Source of the DNA: Isoptericola jiangsuensis
Lineage (GTDB): Bacteria > Actinomycetota > Actinomycetes > Actinomycetales > Cellulomonadaceae
DNA length: 64,000 nucleotides
Assembly (NCBI RefSeq): GCF_002563715.1
Contig: NZ_PDJJ01000001.1
Coordinates: 3,348,001 to 3,412,000, forward strand
Reading direction: 5' to 3'
Part shown: positions 54,287-63,165 of the stretch, piece after piece
Numbering within the stretch: the stretch's first letter is position 1
Layout of the letters: each line of letters begins with the position of its first letter
Translations under genes and position numbers: made by a program
Notes under the pieces: generated by a model
Database searches by the model: none
Told to the model about the DNA's origin: nothing
Seen by the model: only the letters and a program-made list of their open reading frames with translations

Positions 54287-55696
54287 ATGCACGACGATCC
54301 CACGGGGCCGATCCACGGCGCGGCGGCGTTCCGCGAGCACATCGACCCGTTCACGTTCCCGGCGTCGGGGATGACGCCGGGCACGGCGTACGAGCTGTTG
54401 CACACCGGTCTGATGCTGGACGGCCGGGAGACGTTGAACCTGGCGTCGTTCGTGACGACGTGGATGGAGCCGGAGGCGGAGCGGCTCATCATGGGTTCGC
54501 TGCGCAAGAACCACATCGACCACGAGGAGTACCCGGCGGCGTCGTTGATGGAGGAGGCCTGCGTCCACATGCTGGGTGACCTGTTCCACGCGCCGGACCC
54601 GGCGGAGGTGGTGGGGGTCGGCACGATCGGGTCGTCGGAGGCGATCATGCTGGGGCTGCTGGCGCACAAGCGCAGCTGGCGGGACCGGCGGCGCGCGGCG
54701 GGTCTGCCCACGGACCGTCCGAACGTGGTCTACGGGGCGGAGACGCACGTGGTGTGGGACAAGTTCGCGAACTACTTCGACGTGGAGATGCGCAAGATCC
54801 CGATGAAGCCGGACCGGTTCGTCGTGAGCGCCGACGAGGTCGCGGAGCAGGTCGACGAGAACACGATCGCGGTGGGGGTGGTGCTGGGCACGACCCACAT
54901 CGGCGAGGCGGACCCGATCGCGGAGATCGACGAGCGGCTGGTGCGGATCAAGGCGGAGCGGGGGTGGGACGTCCCGATCCACGTCGACGGGGCCAGCGGC
55001 GCGTTCGTGGCGCCGTTCGCGGAGCCCGACCTGGAGTTCGACTTCCGGCTGGAGCAGGTGGCGTCGATCAACGCCTCGGGGCACAAGTACGGGCTGGTGT
55101 ACCCGGGGGTGGGGTGGCTCGTGTTCCGGGACCGGACCAAGCTGCCCGAGGACCTCGTGTTCAGCGTGAACTACCTCGGCGGCGCGCAGCCCACGTACAC
55201 GTTCAACTTCTCGCGCGGGTCGGCGATGATCCAGGCGCAGCTGTACAACTTCCTGCGGCTCGGGCGCCGGGGGTACGAGGAGATCGTGACGACGATGCTC
55301 GCGAACGCCCGCCACCTCAACGAGGAGCTGGCGGGGGGCGACTGGTTCGAGATCCTCAACCCGGGGCTCAGCGAGCCGGTCGTCACGTTCCGGCTGCGCG
55401 GCGACCCGGGGTTCGACGTCTACCACCTGTCCGCCCGCCTGCGGGAGCACGGCTGGATCGTCCCGGCCTACAGCCTCCCCCCGGACGCCGAGGACGTGCA
55501 CCTGCTGCGGGTCGTGGTGCGCGTCGACCTGAGCCGACAGATGGTCGACCTGCTGCTGCGCGACCTGGACGACGCCTGCCGGCACCTCGCGCAGGAGCGG
55601 CCCGGGGCGCGCCGGCGCCCCGCGCCGGACGTGTGGACGGCGCCGGCGCTCATGGCGGCGCACCAGAAGGAGCGCACGGGGCAGCGGCGACCCTGA
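54287..55696 (+). CDS. gadB: glutamate decarboxylase
   Basis: A 469-aa PLP enzyme that converts glutamate to GABA and consumes a proton. IGSSEAIMLGLLAHKR, VHVDGASGAFVAPF (as HVDGASGAFVAPF) and the PLP lysine K267 in ASGHKYGLVYPGVGW match bacterial GadA/B closely in length and order. No GABA antiporter is near, so an acid-resistance role is not evident here. ATG 54287 has GAAGGAG upstream. Confidence 0.95.
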   Translation: MHDDPTGPIHGAAAFREHIDPFTFPASGMTPGTAYELLHTGLMLDGRETLNLASFVTTWMEPEAERLIMGSLRKNHIDHEEYPAASLMEEACVHMLGDLFHAPDPAEVVGVGTIGSSEAIMLGLLAHKRSWRDRRRAAGLPTDRPNVVYGAETHVVWDKFANYFDVEMRKIPMKPDRFVVSADEVAEQVDENTIAVGVVLGTTHIGEADPIAEIDERLVRIKAERGWDVPIHVDGASGAFVAPFAEPDLEFDFRLEQVASINASGHKYGLVYPGVGWLVFRDRTKLPEDLVFSVNYLGGAQPTYTFNFSRGSAMIQAQLYNFLRLGRRGYEEIVTTMLANARHLNEELAGGDWFEILNPGLSEPVVTFRLRGDPGFDVYHLSARLREHGWIVPAYSLPPDAEDVHLLRVVVRVDLSRQMVDLLLRDLDDACRHLAQERPGARRRPAPDVWTAPALMAAHQKERTGQRRP

Positions 55697-55735
55697 CGTC
55701 CCCGTCGCCGCCGCGACAAGCGCGACGGCGCGCCA

Positions 55736-55741
55736 TACGGT
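55736..55741 (+). promoter_or_regulatory. -10 element of a leaderless promoter (AI-2E family gene)
   Basis: TACGGT lies 6 bases before ATG 55748. Confidence 0.5.
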
Positions 55742-55747
55742 GCGAGC

Positions 55748-57031
55748 ATGGCCGACGACGACGCCACGCCGCGCGCCACGCGCGGCGTGCCTGCCGGGGC
55801 GGGCCCGGGCGAGCCCGCGGACGGCGGGGCCGACGTGCGCGGGCCGGTGCCGGACCGCCCGCTGCAGCACGACTCGAAGCGCCCTCCCCGCTGGGTGCCG
55901 CGCGTGCTGGTGATGGGCGCGGTGGCGGTGTTCGTCGCGGCGTGGACGTGGACGGCGCTGGGTCAGCTCTCGACGATCTTCGTGTACCTGCTCATCTCGT
56001 TCTTCGTGGCCCTGGCGCTGGAGCCGATGGTGGTGTGGCTGGTGCGGCACGGCTGGCGGCGCGGCGTGGCGGCGGGGGTGGCCCTGTTCGGGTCGGTGAT
56101 CGTCGGGATCGCGGTGATGGCGATGTTCGGCAACCTGTTCGTGCAGCAGCTCGTGCAGCTCGTGGAGTCGCTGCCGGCGCTGTACGCGACGGTGCGCGAG
56201 TGGGCCCAGAGCACGTTCGAGGTGACGTGGCCGCCGTCGGACGAGCTGCTGGCGCAGCTGCTGGACCGGTACGGGTCGGACGTCGCGTCGGGGACGATCG
56301 CCGTGGGCGCCACGATCGTGGGGTTCGTGTTCGCGGCGCTGACGATCGGTCTGGTCACCTACTACCTGATGGCGGCGGGCCCGCAGTTCCGGGTGGCGGT
56401 GTGCCGGTGGCTGCCCCCGGAGCAGCAGACGGAGGTGCTGCGCCTCTGGGAGATCACGCAGGTGAAGGTGTCCGACTTCATCAGCTCCCGCGTGGTCCTG
56501 GCCGCGTTGTCGGCGGCGTTCACGGCCGTGTTCCTCGTGATCATGGGGACGCCGTACGCGCTGCCGCTCGCCCTGTTCACCGGGGTCGTGTCGCAGTTCG
56601 TGCCGACGATCGGCACGTACATCGGCGGGGCGCTGCCCGTCGCGGTGGCGCTGACCTCCCAGGGGTTGCCGCAGGCGCTGGGGGTGCTGGCGTTCATCAT
56701 CGCCTACCAGCAGCTGGAGAACCTGTACTTCTCCCCGAAGGTGTCGGCGCGGGCCCTGGAGATGAACCCGGCGGTCAGCTTCGTGGCGGTGCTGGCGTTC
56801 GGTGCCGTGTTCGGGGCGCTGGGCGCGTTCCTGGCGCTGCCGATCGCGGCGACGATCCAGGCGGTGGGGAACACGTACCTGCAACGCCACGAGCTGGTCG
56901 ACTCCGACATGCTGCGCGACCCGGTGCCGGACGACGGCCAGGAGCCGCGGGGGCGACGGGCCCGCAACCAGCGGGCGGCGCGCGAGGCGGCGCGCACCGT
57001 GGACGAGCGCCGGGCCGACGGCCTGGACTGA
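55748..57031 (+). CDS. AI-2E family transporter
   Basis: A 427-aa membrane protein with about eight hydrophobic segments between disordered charged ends. The block VSQFVPTIGTYIGGALPVAVAL, GVLAFIIAYQQLENLYFSPKV and PAVSFVAVLAFGAVFGALGAFLALP are typical of the AI-2E/YhhQ (UPF0118) family. Substrates vary (autoinducer, Na+/H+); none can be inferred. TACGGT 6 bases before ATG 55748 suggests a leaderless message. Confidence 0.92.
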   Translation: MADDDATPRATRGVPAGAGPGEPADGGADVRGPVPDRPLQHDSKRPPRWVPRVLVMGAVAVFVAAWTWTALGQLSTIFVYLLISFFVALALEPMVVWLVRHGWRRGVAAGVALFGSVIVGIAVMAMFGNLFVQQLVQLVESLPALYATVREWAQSTFEVTWPPSDELLAQLLDRYGSDVASGTIAVGATIVGFVFAALTIGLVTYYLMAAGPQFRVAVCRWLPPEQQTEVLRLWEITQVKVSDFISSRVVLAALSAAFTAVFLVIMGTPYALPLALFTGVVSQFVPTIGTYIGGALPVAVALTSQGLPQALGVLAFIIAYQQLENLYFSPKVSARALEMNPAVSFVAVLAFGAVFGALGAFLALPIAATIQAVGNTYLQRHELVDSDMLRDPVPDDGQEPRGRRARNQRAAREAARTVDERRADGLD

Positions 57032-57117
57032 CTCCGTGCGCGACCGGATCGCCAAAGCACCCAGAAGCGGACGAAATCGGCCACGCCGGATTGCGACCGC
57101 GCGGGCGGCACGCGACG

Positions 57118-59205
57118 ATGACTCGCGTGAAGCCGTCCCTCCGCGCCGGGCGGCGACGCCGGGCCACCCCGCCCGCCGTCGTGCTGCTGCTGGCGCTGCT
57201 GCTCGGCCTGCCCGGCGCCGCCGCGCACGCCGACCCGCCGCTGACGGACCTCGAGGGCCCGGTGACGGACGTCGCGGGGGTGCTCGACGCGGCCGGCACG
57301 GCCGAGGTCCAGGCGGCGCTGGACGAGCTGGCCGACCGGACGCCGTTCCAGCTGTTCGTCGTGTACGTCGAGAGGTTCGACGGGATGGACGGCCGGGCGT
57401 GGGCCGACCAGACGGCGAACTACGCCCGCCTCGGCACCTCCGACCTGCTGCTCGCCGTGGCCACGGAGGACCGGCTGTACGGGGTGAGCGTGGACCAGAA
57501 CGTCCCCCTCGACGACGAGACCCTGGACGCCGTGCGCGACGCCGCGGTCGACGAGCTGCGCGCCGACGACTGGGCGGGGGCGACCGTCGCGGCGGTGGAC
57601 GCGGTCCTGGCGGTCTCCGAGGAGGACGCCTCCGGCTCGGGCGGCGGCATCCCGGTGGGCTGGCTGCTGGCCGCCGGCGGGCTCGCGCTCGTGGTGGTCG
57701 TCGTCGTGGTGGCGCGTCGCTCGCGCCGCCGGGACCGGGACCTCACGGCACGGGGCGCGGAGGCGGCCCGGCGCCGCGCCGGTCGACAGGCGGACCCGCT
57801 GGCCGGCCTGGACCTGGACGAGCTGCGCCGCCGGGCGGGCAGCGCGCTGGTCGCCGTGGACGACGCCGTGCGGTCGTCGGCGCAGGAGCTCGCGTTCGCC
57901 GAGGCCGAGTTCGGCGTCGACGCGACCCGGGAGTTCGCCGTGGCGCTGGACGCCGCGCGCGAGCAGGTCGCGGCGGCGTTCACGCTGCGGCAGTCGGTGA
58001 CGGACGGCACGGCCGGTCCGGCACCGGACCCGGCGCACGAGCACGCGGTGCTGCGGGACGTCGTCGGTCGGTGCGAGGCGGCGTCGGCGACGCTGGAGGC
58101 GCAGGCCCGCGCGTTCGACGAGCTGCGCGCCCTCCAGGCGCGCGCCCCCCAGGTGCTCGACGAGGCGGCCGCCCGGGCCGGGGAGCTGGAGGCGCGGGTC
58201 GAGGTCGCACGCGCGACCCTCACGGGCCTGGCCCGGACCTACCCCGCCACCGCGCTCGCGTCGGTGCAGGACAACCCCGACCACGCCACCGCGCTGGTGG
58301 AGGGTGCGCGGACCGCCGTCGAGGCAGGACGGGCGGCGCTCGGGCGGCGCGCGAAGGGCGTCGCGGTCGCGGAGGCGCGGGCCGCACAGGCCGCGCTCGA
58401 CCAGGCCGGCGCGCTGCTCGACGCCGTCGACTCCGCCGACCAGGACCTCGCGCACGCGGCCGCCTCCCTCGACAAGGCCGTCGCGTCGATCACGCAGGAC
58501 CTCGTCGACGCCGACCGTCTCGCGCCCGACGAGCCCGTCGTGCGGGCCGCCGCCGCGGAGGCGCGCGAGGCCGCGGCGCAGGCGCAGGCGGCCCGGGACG
58601 GCGGCGACCCGCTCGCCGCGCTGTCCCGGCTCGCCACCGCCGAGGCGGCGCTCGACGCGACGCTCTCCCCCCTGCGGCAGCAGGCCGAGTCGGACGCCCG
58701 GGCCCGTGCCCTCGTCCGGGACGTCCTCGGGCGCGTCGACGTCCGGCTGCGCACCGCGCAGGACTACGTGACGACCCGTCGCGGTGCCGTCGGGCCCGAC
58801 GCCCGCACGCTGCTCGCCGAGGCCGCGCGGCTCGCCGCCGACGCCCGCACGCAGCCCGACCCGCACGTCGCCCTCGGCGTCGCGCAGCAGGCCGAACGGC
58901 TCGCCGACCAGGCCGCGGCAGCGGCCCGCGCCGACGCCGACGCCTGGTCGGCCCGGCAGTCCGGGCCCTCCCGCTCCCGCGCCGCCCAGCAGCCCGGCGT
59001 CGGCGGCATGGTCCTCGGCGGGATCCTCCTCGACTCCGTGCTGTCGGGCGGCGGCGGGCGGGGCCGACGTCCCGCCCCGCCCCGCGGGTACGGTGGCGCC
59101 CGGGGCATGGGGAGCGCCGGCCGCGGGTCCGCCCGCGGCGGTCGCAGCGGTGGCCGTGGCGGCAGCGGAGGCCGCGGAGGCCGCAGCAGCGGCGGCCGGT
59201 TCTGA
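57118..59205 (+). CDS. TPM-domain envelope protein with long coiled coil and Gly-rich tail
   Basis: A 695-aa protein: signal peptide (1-40, ending AHA), TPM domain (about 48-165, with VTDVAGVLDAAGTAEVQAAL and FQLFVVYVERF), one membrane segment (about 178-198), a long Ala/Glu-rich helical cytoplasmic region (215-620) and a Gly/Arg-rich C-terminus. ATG 57118 precedes the signal peptide and fits the frame. It is followed by pspA 69 bp on, a pairing known in actinomycetes that suggests envelope stress. Role inferred. Confidence 0.88.
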   Translation: MTRVKPSLRAGRRRRATPPAVVLLLALLLGLPGAAAHADPPLTDLEGPVTDVAGVLDAAGTAEVQAALDELADRTPFQLFVVYVERFDGMDGRAWADQTANYARLGTSDLLLAVATEDRLYGVSVDQNVPLDDETLDAVRDAAVDELRADDWAGATVAAVDAVLAVSEEDASGSGGGIPVGWLLAAGGLALVVVVVVVARRSRRRDRDLTARGAEAARRRAGRQADPLAGLDLDELRRRAGSALVAVDDAVRSSAQELAFAEAEFGVDATREFAVALDAAREQVAAAFTLRQSVTDGTAGPAPDPAHEHAVLRDVVGRCEAASATLEAQARAFDELRALQARAPQVLDEAAARAGELEARVEVARATLTGLARTYPATALASVQDNPDHATALVEGARTAVEAGRAALGRRAKGVAVAEARAAQAALDQAGALLDAVDSADQDLAHAAASLDKAVASITQDLVDADRLAPDEPVVRAAAAEAREAAAQAQAARDGGDPLAALSRLATAEAALDATLSPLRQQAESDARARALVRDVLGRVDVRLRTAQDYVTTRRGAVGPDARTLLAEAARLAADARTQPDPHVALGVAQQAERLADQAAAAARADADAWSARQSGPSRSRAAQQPGVGGMVLGGILLDSVLSGGGGRGRRPAPPRGYGGARGMGSAGRGSARGGRSGGRGGSGGRGGRSSGGRF

Positions 59206-59274
59206 AACCACCCGGGGCTCTCGGACGTCGAGACCTGTGACAGCACGCACGGACCAAGGAAGGCACGGCACGAC

Positions 59275-60012
59275 ATGACGCAGAAGCAGAGCATCCTCGG
59301 GCGCATGAGCCAGCTCGCGAAGGCCAACATCAACGCGCTCCTGGACCGCGCCGAGGACCCGGGCAAGATGATCGACCAGCTCATCCGGGACTACACGAAC
59401 AACATCGCGGAGGCCGAGCAGGCCATCGCCCAGACCATCGGCAACCTGCGCCTGGCCGAGCAGGACTACCACGAGGACGTCCAGTCCGTGCAGGAGTGGG
59501 GCGCCAAGGCGCTGGCCGCGTCCCGCAAGGCGGACGAGTACCGCTCGGCCGGCGACCCGGTCAACGCCGACAAGTTCGACCAGCTCGCCAAGGTGGCGCT
59601 GCGCAAGCAGCTCGACGCCGAGGGCGAGGTGCGCAGCGCGCAGCCCATGATCGAGCAGCAGCGCGTCACGGTCGACAAGCTCAAGGCCGGCCTCGCGCAG
59701 ATGAAGGACCGTCTCGTCGAGCTGAAGAACAAGCGCGACCAGCTCGTCGCCCGGCAGAAGGCCGCGCAGGCCCAGCAGGCCGTGCAGGGCGCGATCAGCT
59801 CGATCAACGTCATGGACCCCACCAGCGAGTTGTCCCGCTTCGAGGAGGCGGTGCGTCGCGAGGAGGCCCAGGCCATGGGTCAGGCGGAGATCGCCGCGTC
59901 GTCCCTGGAGTCGCAGTTCGCCGAGCTCGAGGGCTCCATGCAGGACGTCGAGCTCGAGGCGCGCCTCGCCGCACTGAAGTCGGGCACCCCGACGCCGCAG
60001 ATCGAGTCCTGA
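59275..60012 (+). CDS. pspA: PspA/IM30 family membrane-stress protein
   Basis: A 245-aa almost wholly helical protein. An amphipathic N-terminal helix (1-20) is followed by the PspA/IM30 coiled coil: LLDRAEDPGKMIDQLIRDYT, and the conserved DPTSELSRFEEAVRREEAQA. It assembles on stressed membranes. Length matches actinobacterial PspA. AAGGAAGG lies upstream of ATG 59275. The 20-bp repeat array starts directly after its stop. Confidence 0.93.
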   Translation: MTQKQSILGRMSQLAKANINALLDRAEDPGKMIDQLIRDYTNNIAEAEQAIAQTIGNLRLAEQDYHEDVQSVQEWGAKALAASRKADEYRSAGDPVNADKFDQLAKVALRKQLDAEGEVRSAQPMIEQQRVTVDKLKAGLAQMKDRLVELKNKRDQLVARQKAAQAQQAVQGAISSINVMDPTSELSRFEEAVRREEAQAMGQAEIAASSLESQFAELEGSMQDVELEARLAALKSGTPTPQIES

Positions 60013-60020
60013 CCCTCGTC

Positions 60021-60176
60021 CCGCGAGTCAGCGCTGGTTCCCGCGAGTCAGCGCGGATCTCTGCGCTGACTCGCGGGACCCTGCGCTGAGTCGCGAGGAA
60101 CTGCGCTGACTCGCGGGGACCTGCGCCGACTGACCGCCTTCGGCGCTGACTCGCGGAGACCTGCGCTGACCCGCGT
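60021..60176. repeat. array of eight 20-bp-period units, two inverted against six
   Basis: The core CCGCGAGTCAGCGC starts at 60021 and 60041; its reverse complement GCGCTGACTCGCGG, exact or with up to a few changes, starts at 60063, 60083, 60103, 60123, 60143 and 60163. Period is 20 bp throughout. The most degenerate unit is 60123. The units fill the gap between convergent pspA and the amidotransferase gene. Confidence 0.9.
60040..60077. terminator. hairpin at the centre of the repeat array
   Basis: 60040-60054 pairs perfectly with 60063-60077 (15 bp, 8-base loop). It can terminate pspA and the convergent amidotransferase. Other unit pairs could form alternatives. Confidence 0.7.
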
Positions 60177-60952
60177 CAGGCGGCGGTCGCCTCGGGGCCG
60201 ACGGCGGCCCGCACCTGGTCGAGGAACCCTGCGGCGAGGAGCTCGCCGGTGACGGCCAGCGCCGCGTCGTGCTCCACGACCTGCGCGTGCACGGCGGCCG
60301 TGTCGACGTCCGTGTGGCCGAGGGCCCAGCGCACCGCGAGCGACGGGCTCGCCTCCGGGTGGAACTGCACGCCCAGCGCGGAGCCCCAGCGGAACGCCTG
60401 GTACGGGTAGGTGTCGGAGAAGCCGAGCCACTGCGCGCCGTGCGGCGGCTCGATGACGGCGTCGGCGTGCATCGACACGACGGGCGTGGTGCGGGCCGGG
60501 TGCTCGAGGTCGTCGGGCCGCTGCGCCCCGGTGGCGCGGGCGACGGCGCCGAGCACCGGGTCGTCCCAGGCCTCGCGCCGCCAGCGGACGCCGACGACGC
60601 CGGCCTCGCGCCCGGGAGGTGCGGCGACCGCCACGCTGCCGCCACCGGCGACGGCGAGGAGCTGCGCGCCGAGGCAGATCCCGAGGGTGGGCAGGCCGGC
60701 GCCGACGGCGCGCGCGAGCAGCGACCGCACGGCCGGGAGCCAGGGTGCGACGTCGTCGGCGTAGGCGTTCATCTGGCCGCCGAGGACGACGAGTCCGTCG
60801 CCGCACGCGTCGAGCGCGGGGACGGGGTCGCCGTCGTGGAGGCGGACGAGCCGGACGTCGCCGAGGAGGCGGCCGAAGCGGTCCAGCGGGACGTCGGAGG
60901 AGTGCTGCAGCACCGTGATGCGGGGCGCCGCGGCCGGAGAGGTCTCGTGCAC
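60176..60952 (-). CDS. class I glutamine amidotransferase-like protein
   Basis: A 258-aa protein of the GATase1 fold. The nucleophile lies in GICLGAQLLA, the catalytic histidine in GVQFHPEAS and the paired glutamate two residues later. No synthase subunit is fused, as in GuaA-like stand-alone amidotransferases and gamma-glutamyl hydrolases; the partner is unknown. GTG 60952 is chosen since TAGCGT precedes it by 8 bases and homology begins there. Divergent from the NYN gene. Confidence 0.87.
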   Translation of the reverse strand: MHETSPAAAPRITVLQHSSDVPLDRFGRLLGDVRLVRLHDGDPVPALDACGDGLVVLGGQMNAYADDVAPWLPAVRSLLARAVGAGLPTLGICLGAQLLAVAGGGSVAVAAPPGREAGVVGVRWRREAWDDPVLGAVARATGAQRPDDLEHPARTTPVVSMHADAVIEPPHGAQWLGFSDTYPYQAFRWGSALGVQFHPEASPSLAVRWALGHTDVDTAAVHAQVVEHDAALAVTGELLAAGFLDQVRAAVGPEATAA

Positions 60953-60960
60953 GGTCGCCC

Positions 60961-60966
60961 ACGCTA
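60961..60966 (-). promoter_or_regulatory. -10 element of a probable leaderless promoter (amidotransferase)
   Basis: TAGCGT on the minus strand, 8 bases before GTG 60952. This is the widest spacing of the set. Confidence 0.4.
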
Positions 60967-61016
60967 CTCCGGGCGTGCCGCGTCGATCCACCCCCTCGCC
61001 CCGGTCGGGGCGCGCG

Positions 61017-61022
61017 TACGCT
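61017..61022 (+). promoter_or_regulatory. -10 element of a leaderless promoter (NYN gene)
   Basis: TACGCT lies 6 bases before ATG 61029. Confidence 0.55.
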
Positions 61023-61028
61023 GTGGGC

Positions 61029-61631
61029 ATGGCCTCCCTCTTCACCGAGGCGTCCGCCGCCCCGGCGCAGCGCCCCGCCCGTGTCACCTACCTCCTGGTG
61101 GACGGCGAGAACATCGACGCGACCCTCGGGATGAACGTCCTCAACCGTCGTCCGAACCCGGAGGAGCGTCCCCGCTGGGACCGCATCACGGGCTTCGCGC
61201 AGAAGGTGTGGGGGCAGGACGTCGTCCCGCTGTTCTTCCTCAACGCGACGAGCGGGCAGATGCCGATGCCGTTCGTGCAGGCGCTGATGGCGATGGGCTA
61301 CCGGCCGATCCCGCTGGCGGCCAACGGTGACGAGAAGGTCGTCGACCTCGGTATCCAGATGACGCTGGACGCGATCGTGGACCGCGACGCGGACGTCCTG
61401 CTGGCGAGCCACGACGGCGACTTCCTGCCGCAGGTGGAGCGTCTGGTGGGTCAGGACCGCCGGGTGGGCCTGCTCGCGTTCCGGGAGTTCGTCAACCTGC
61501 AGCTGTCGGCCCTGGTGCCGGACGGTCTGGAGATCTTCGACCTCGAGGGCGACGCGGACGCGTTCACGAGCCCGCTGCCGCGCGTGCGGATCATCCCGAT
61601 CGACGAGTTCGACCCGCTGCGCTACCTCTGA
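61029..61631 (+). CDS. NYN-domain (PIN-like) nuclease
   Basis: A 200-aa protein of the NYN/LabA-like family. TYLLVDGENIDATLG supplies the first acidic residue, DVLLASHDGDFLPQVERL the second pair, and a NGDEKVVDLGIQMTLDAIV stretch the third, the set used by PIN-fold metal-dependent RNases. Targets unknown. Its stop overlaps the convergent membrane gene by 10 bp, so antisense transcripts may form there. Confidence 0.87.
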   Translation: MASLFTEASAAPAQRPARVTYLLVDGENIDATLGMNVLNRRPNPEERPRWDRITGFAQKVWGQDVVPLFFLNATSGQMPMPFVQALMAMGYRPIPLAANGDEKVVDLGIQMTLDAIVDRDADVLLASHDGDFLPQVERLVGQDRRVGLLAFREFVNLQLSALVPDGLEIFDLEGDADAFTSPLPRVRIIPIDEFDPLRYL

Positions 61632-63022
61632 GGGGTCTGCTCGGGCTCGACGTCGGCGGACGTGCCGGGGTCGAGCCCGCGCTCGCCCGGGAGCGCGGCG
61701 GTGCGGGCGACGCTCGCGATCGCCCAGAGGGCGAGCCCGCCGAGGAGCAGCACGACCAGCAGGCCTTCCCACGTGAACCCGGTGAGCACGACGACGAGCA
61801 CCCCGGCGGCGAGGAGGAGGACGCGCAGCAGGTCGGCGTGCTCCGCGACGCCGCGCGCGAGCCGCCCGTCCTGGCCGGAGACGGCGCGCGCCCACGACCA
61901 CCGGTCCTCGGCCGCGCGCAACCACCGGGGGCGCCCGGTGAGCAGGGCGGCCACGGCCGCGACGGCGGCGAGGATGCCGACGAGCCAGAAGATGGCGTGC
62001 ACCTCGCCCGACACGGTGTCGTAGAGGGTCCCGGCGACGCGTTCCCCGTCGGGGGTGCGGGCGACGTCGACGACGAGGTCCCGCAGCCGGGAGACGAGCG
62101 CGACGACGATGACGAGGGCGGCGACGACGCCGATCCCGAGCTGGATGGTGCCGCGCCGCGGGTCGGGCGAGACCCAGACGGTGCCGATGATCGCGAGGAT
62201 CGTGACGGCGACGAGCGCCCACACGGCCCGGTCGACGGTGCGGACGGTGTCCTGCACGAGGTCGAACGTGGCCCGGTCCAGGAGCTCGACCTGCCCGAAG
62301 TCGTCGGGCAGCCGGGTGCCGAGCGCGGTGGCGAGCCGGTCGCGGGCCTCGGGCGCCCGGTCGGCCACCGCGTCGGGGAGCTGCACGTCCCCGACGACGC
62401 CGTCCAGCCCGGACAGCGACTCGCGCAGGGCCTCGGTGACCAGGGGCACGGTGTCGAGGACGACGGCGTCGTCGGTGAGGTAGACGTTCGGGTGGTCGGC
62501 GCCGTCGGCCCGGGCGAGGCCGACGGCGGCGGCGTGGGCGCGCTCGACGAGGTCCGGGACGCGGTCGCGGAGCGCGCCGGAGGTGACGAGGCGGTGGACG
62601 ACGGCGTCGACGCGCTCCTCGACGGGGCCGACGAGGACGGGCGTGAGCGCGGACAGGGACGGTCGGTCCACCTGGCCGAGGACGGCGTCGAGCAGGGGGC
62701 GGGAGTCGACGTCGAGCCGGGTGAGCGCGGCGGCGGTGACGGCGTCGTCGAGCTGGTCGAGGCGCGCGGACACGCGGGCGTCGAGGTCGAGGGCCTCCAG
62801 CGCCTGGGCGGACACGATGTCGGCGACGGCCTCGTACAGCGCCGGGTCGTCGAGGGCGGGCTGCACCGTCTTCATGAACTGGTCGGTGTCCAGCACGGTG
62901 CGGTGCGCCCAGACGGCGACGCAGGAGGCCACGACGAGCAGCGTGGTGATGACGACGAGGAACCCGGCGACGACGCGGCGCACGGCGTGGGCGCGGGGGT
63001 GCACTTCCTGCTGCTCGCTCAT
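61622..63022 (-). CDS. polytopic membrane protein of unknown function
   Basis: A 466-aa protein. One segment near the N-terminus (about 17-40) is followed by a 180-residue Ala/Asp/Val-rich domain (FMKTVQPALDDPALYEAVAD), then about five hydrophobic segments between residues 245 and 435. Actinobacterial proteins with this layout are annotated only as hypothetical membrane proteins. ATG 63022 has GGGAGGA upstream. Divergent from the response regulator. Confidence 0.78.
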   Translation of the reverse strand: MSEQQEVHPRAHAVRRVVAGFLVVITTLLVVASCVAVWAHRTVLDTDQFMKTVQPALDDPALYEAVADIVSAQALEALDLDARVSARLDQLDDAVTAAALTRLDVDSRPLLDAVLGQVDRPSLSALTPVLVGPVEERVDAVVHRLVTSGALRDRVPDLVERAHAAAVGLARADGADHPNVYLTDDAVVLDTVPLVTEALRESLSGLDGVVGDVQLPDAVADRAPEARDRLATALGTRLPDDFGQVELLDRATFDLVQDTVRTVDRAVWALVAVTILAIIGTVWVSPDPRRGTIQLGIGVVAALVIVVALVSRLRDLVVDVARTPDGERVAGTLYDTVSGEVHAIFWLVGILAAVAAVAALLTGRPRWLRAAEDRWSWARAVSGQDGRLARGVAEHADLLRVLLLAAGVLVVVLTGFTWEGLLVVLLLGGLALWAIASVARTAALPGERGLDPGTSADVEPEQTPQR

Positions 63023-63152
63023 CGGGCGTCCTCCCTGGTGGCGCGGTCGCGGCGAGCGTATCCACGGGGCGCGGTTCCTGCCCGTCGAGCGTCGTGCGCG
63101 CGCTGACACCCTGCACCGAGACTGCTCCCAGGCGTCTCCCAGCCCGCGGTTG

Positions 63153-63158
63153 CAGACT
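63153..63158 (+). promoter_or_regulatory. -10-like element before the response regulator
   Basis: CAGACT lies 7 bases before ATG 63166. Confidence 0.35.
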
Positions 63159-63165
63159 GGACGGC

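Noticed and set aside
48697-57055. Minus-strand open frames of 1667 and 1274 codons
   Set aside because: They lie antisense to XPB, gadB, AI-2E and other clear genes and have no recognisable domain.
54754-57117. Upstream extension of the TPM frame by 788 codons
   Set aside because: The extension runs out of frame through gadB and the AI-2E gene; the signal peptide places the start at 57118.
60021-60176. CRISPR array
   Set aside because: Units are contiguous at 20 bp with only about 6 bases between cores, there are no unique spacers, orientation inverts inside the array, and no cas gene is near.
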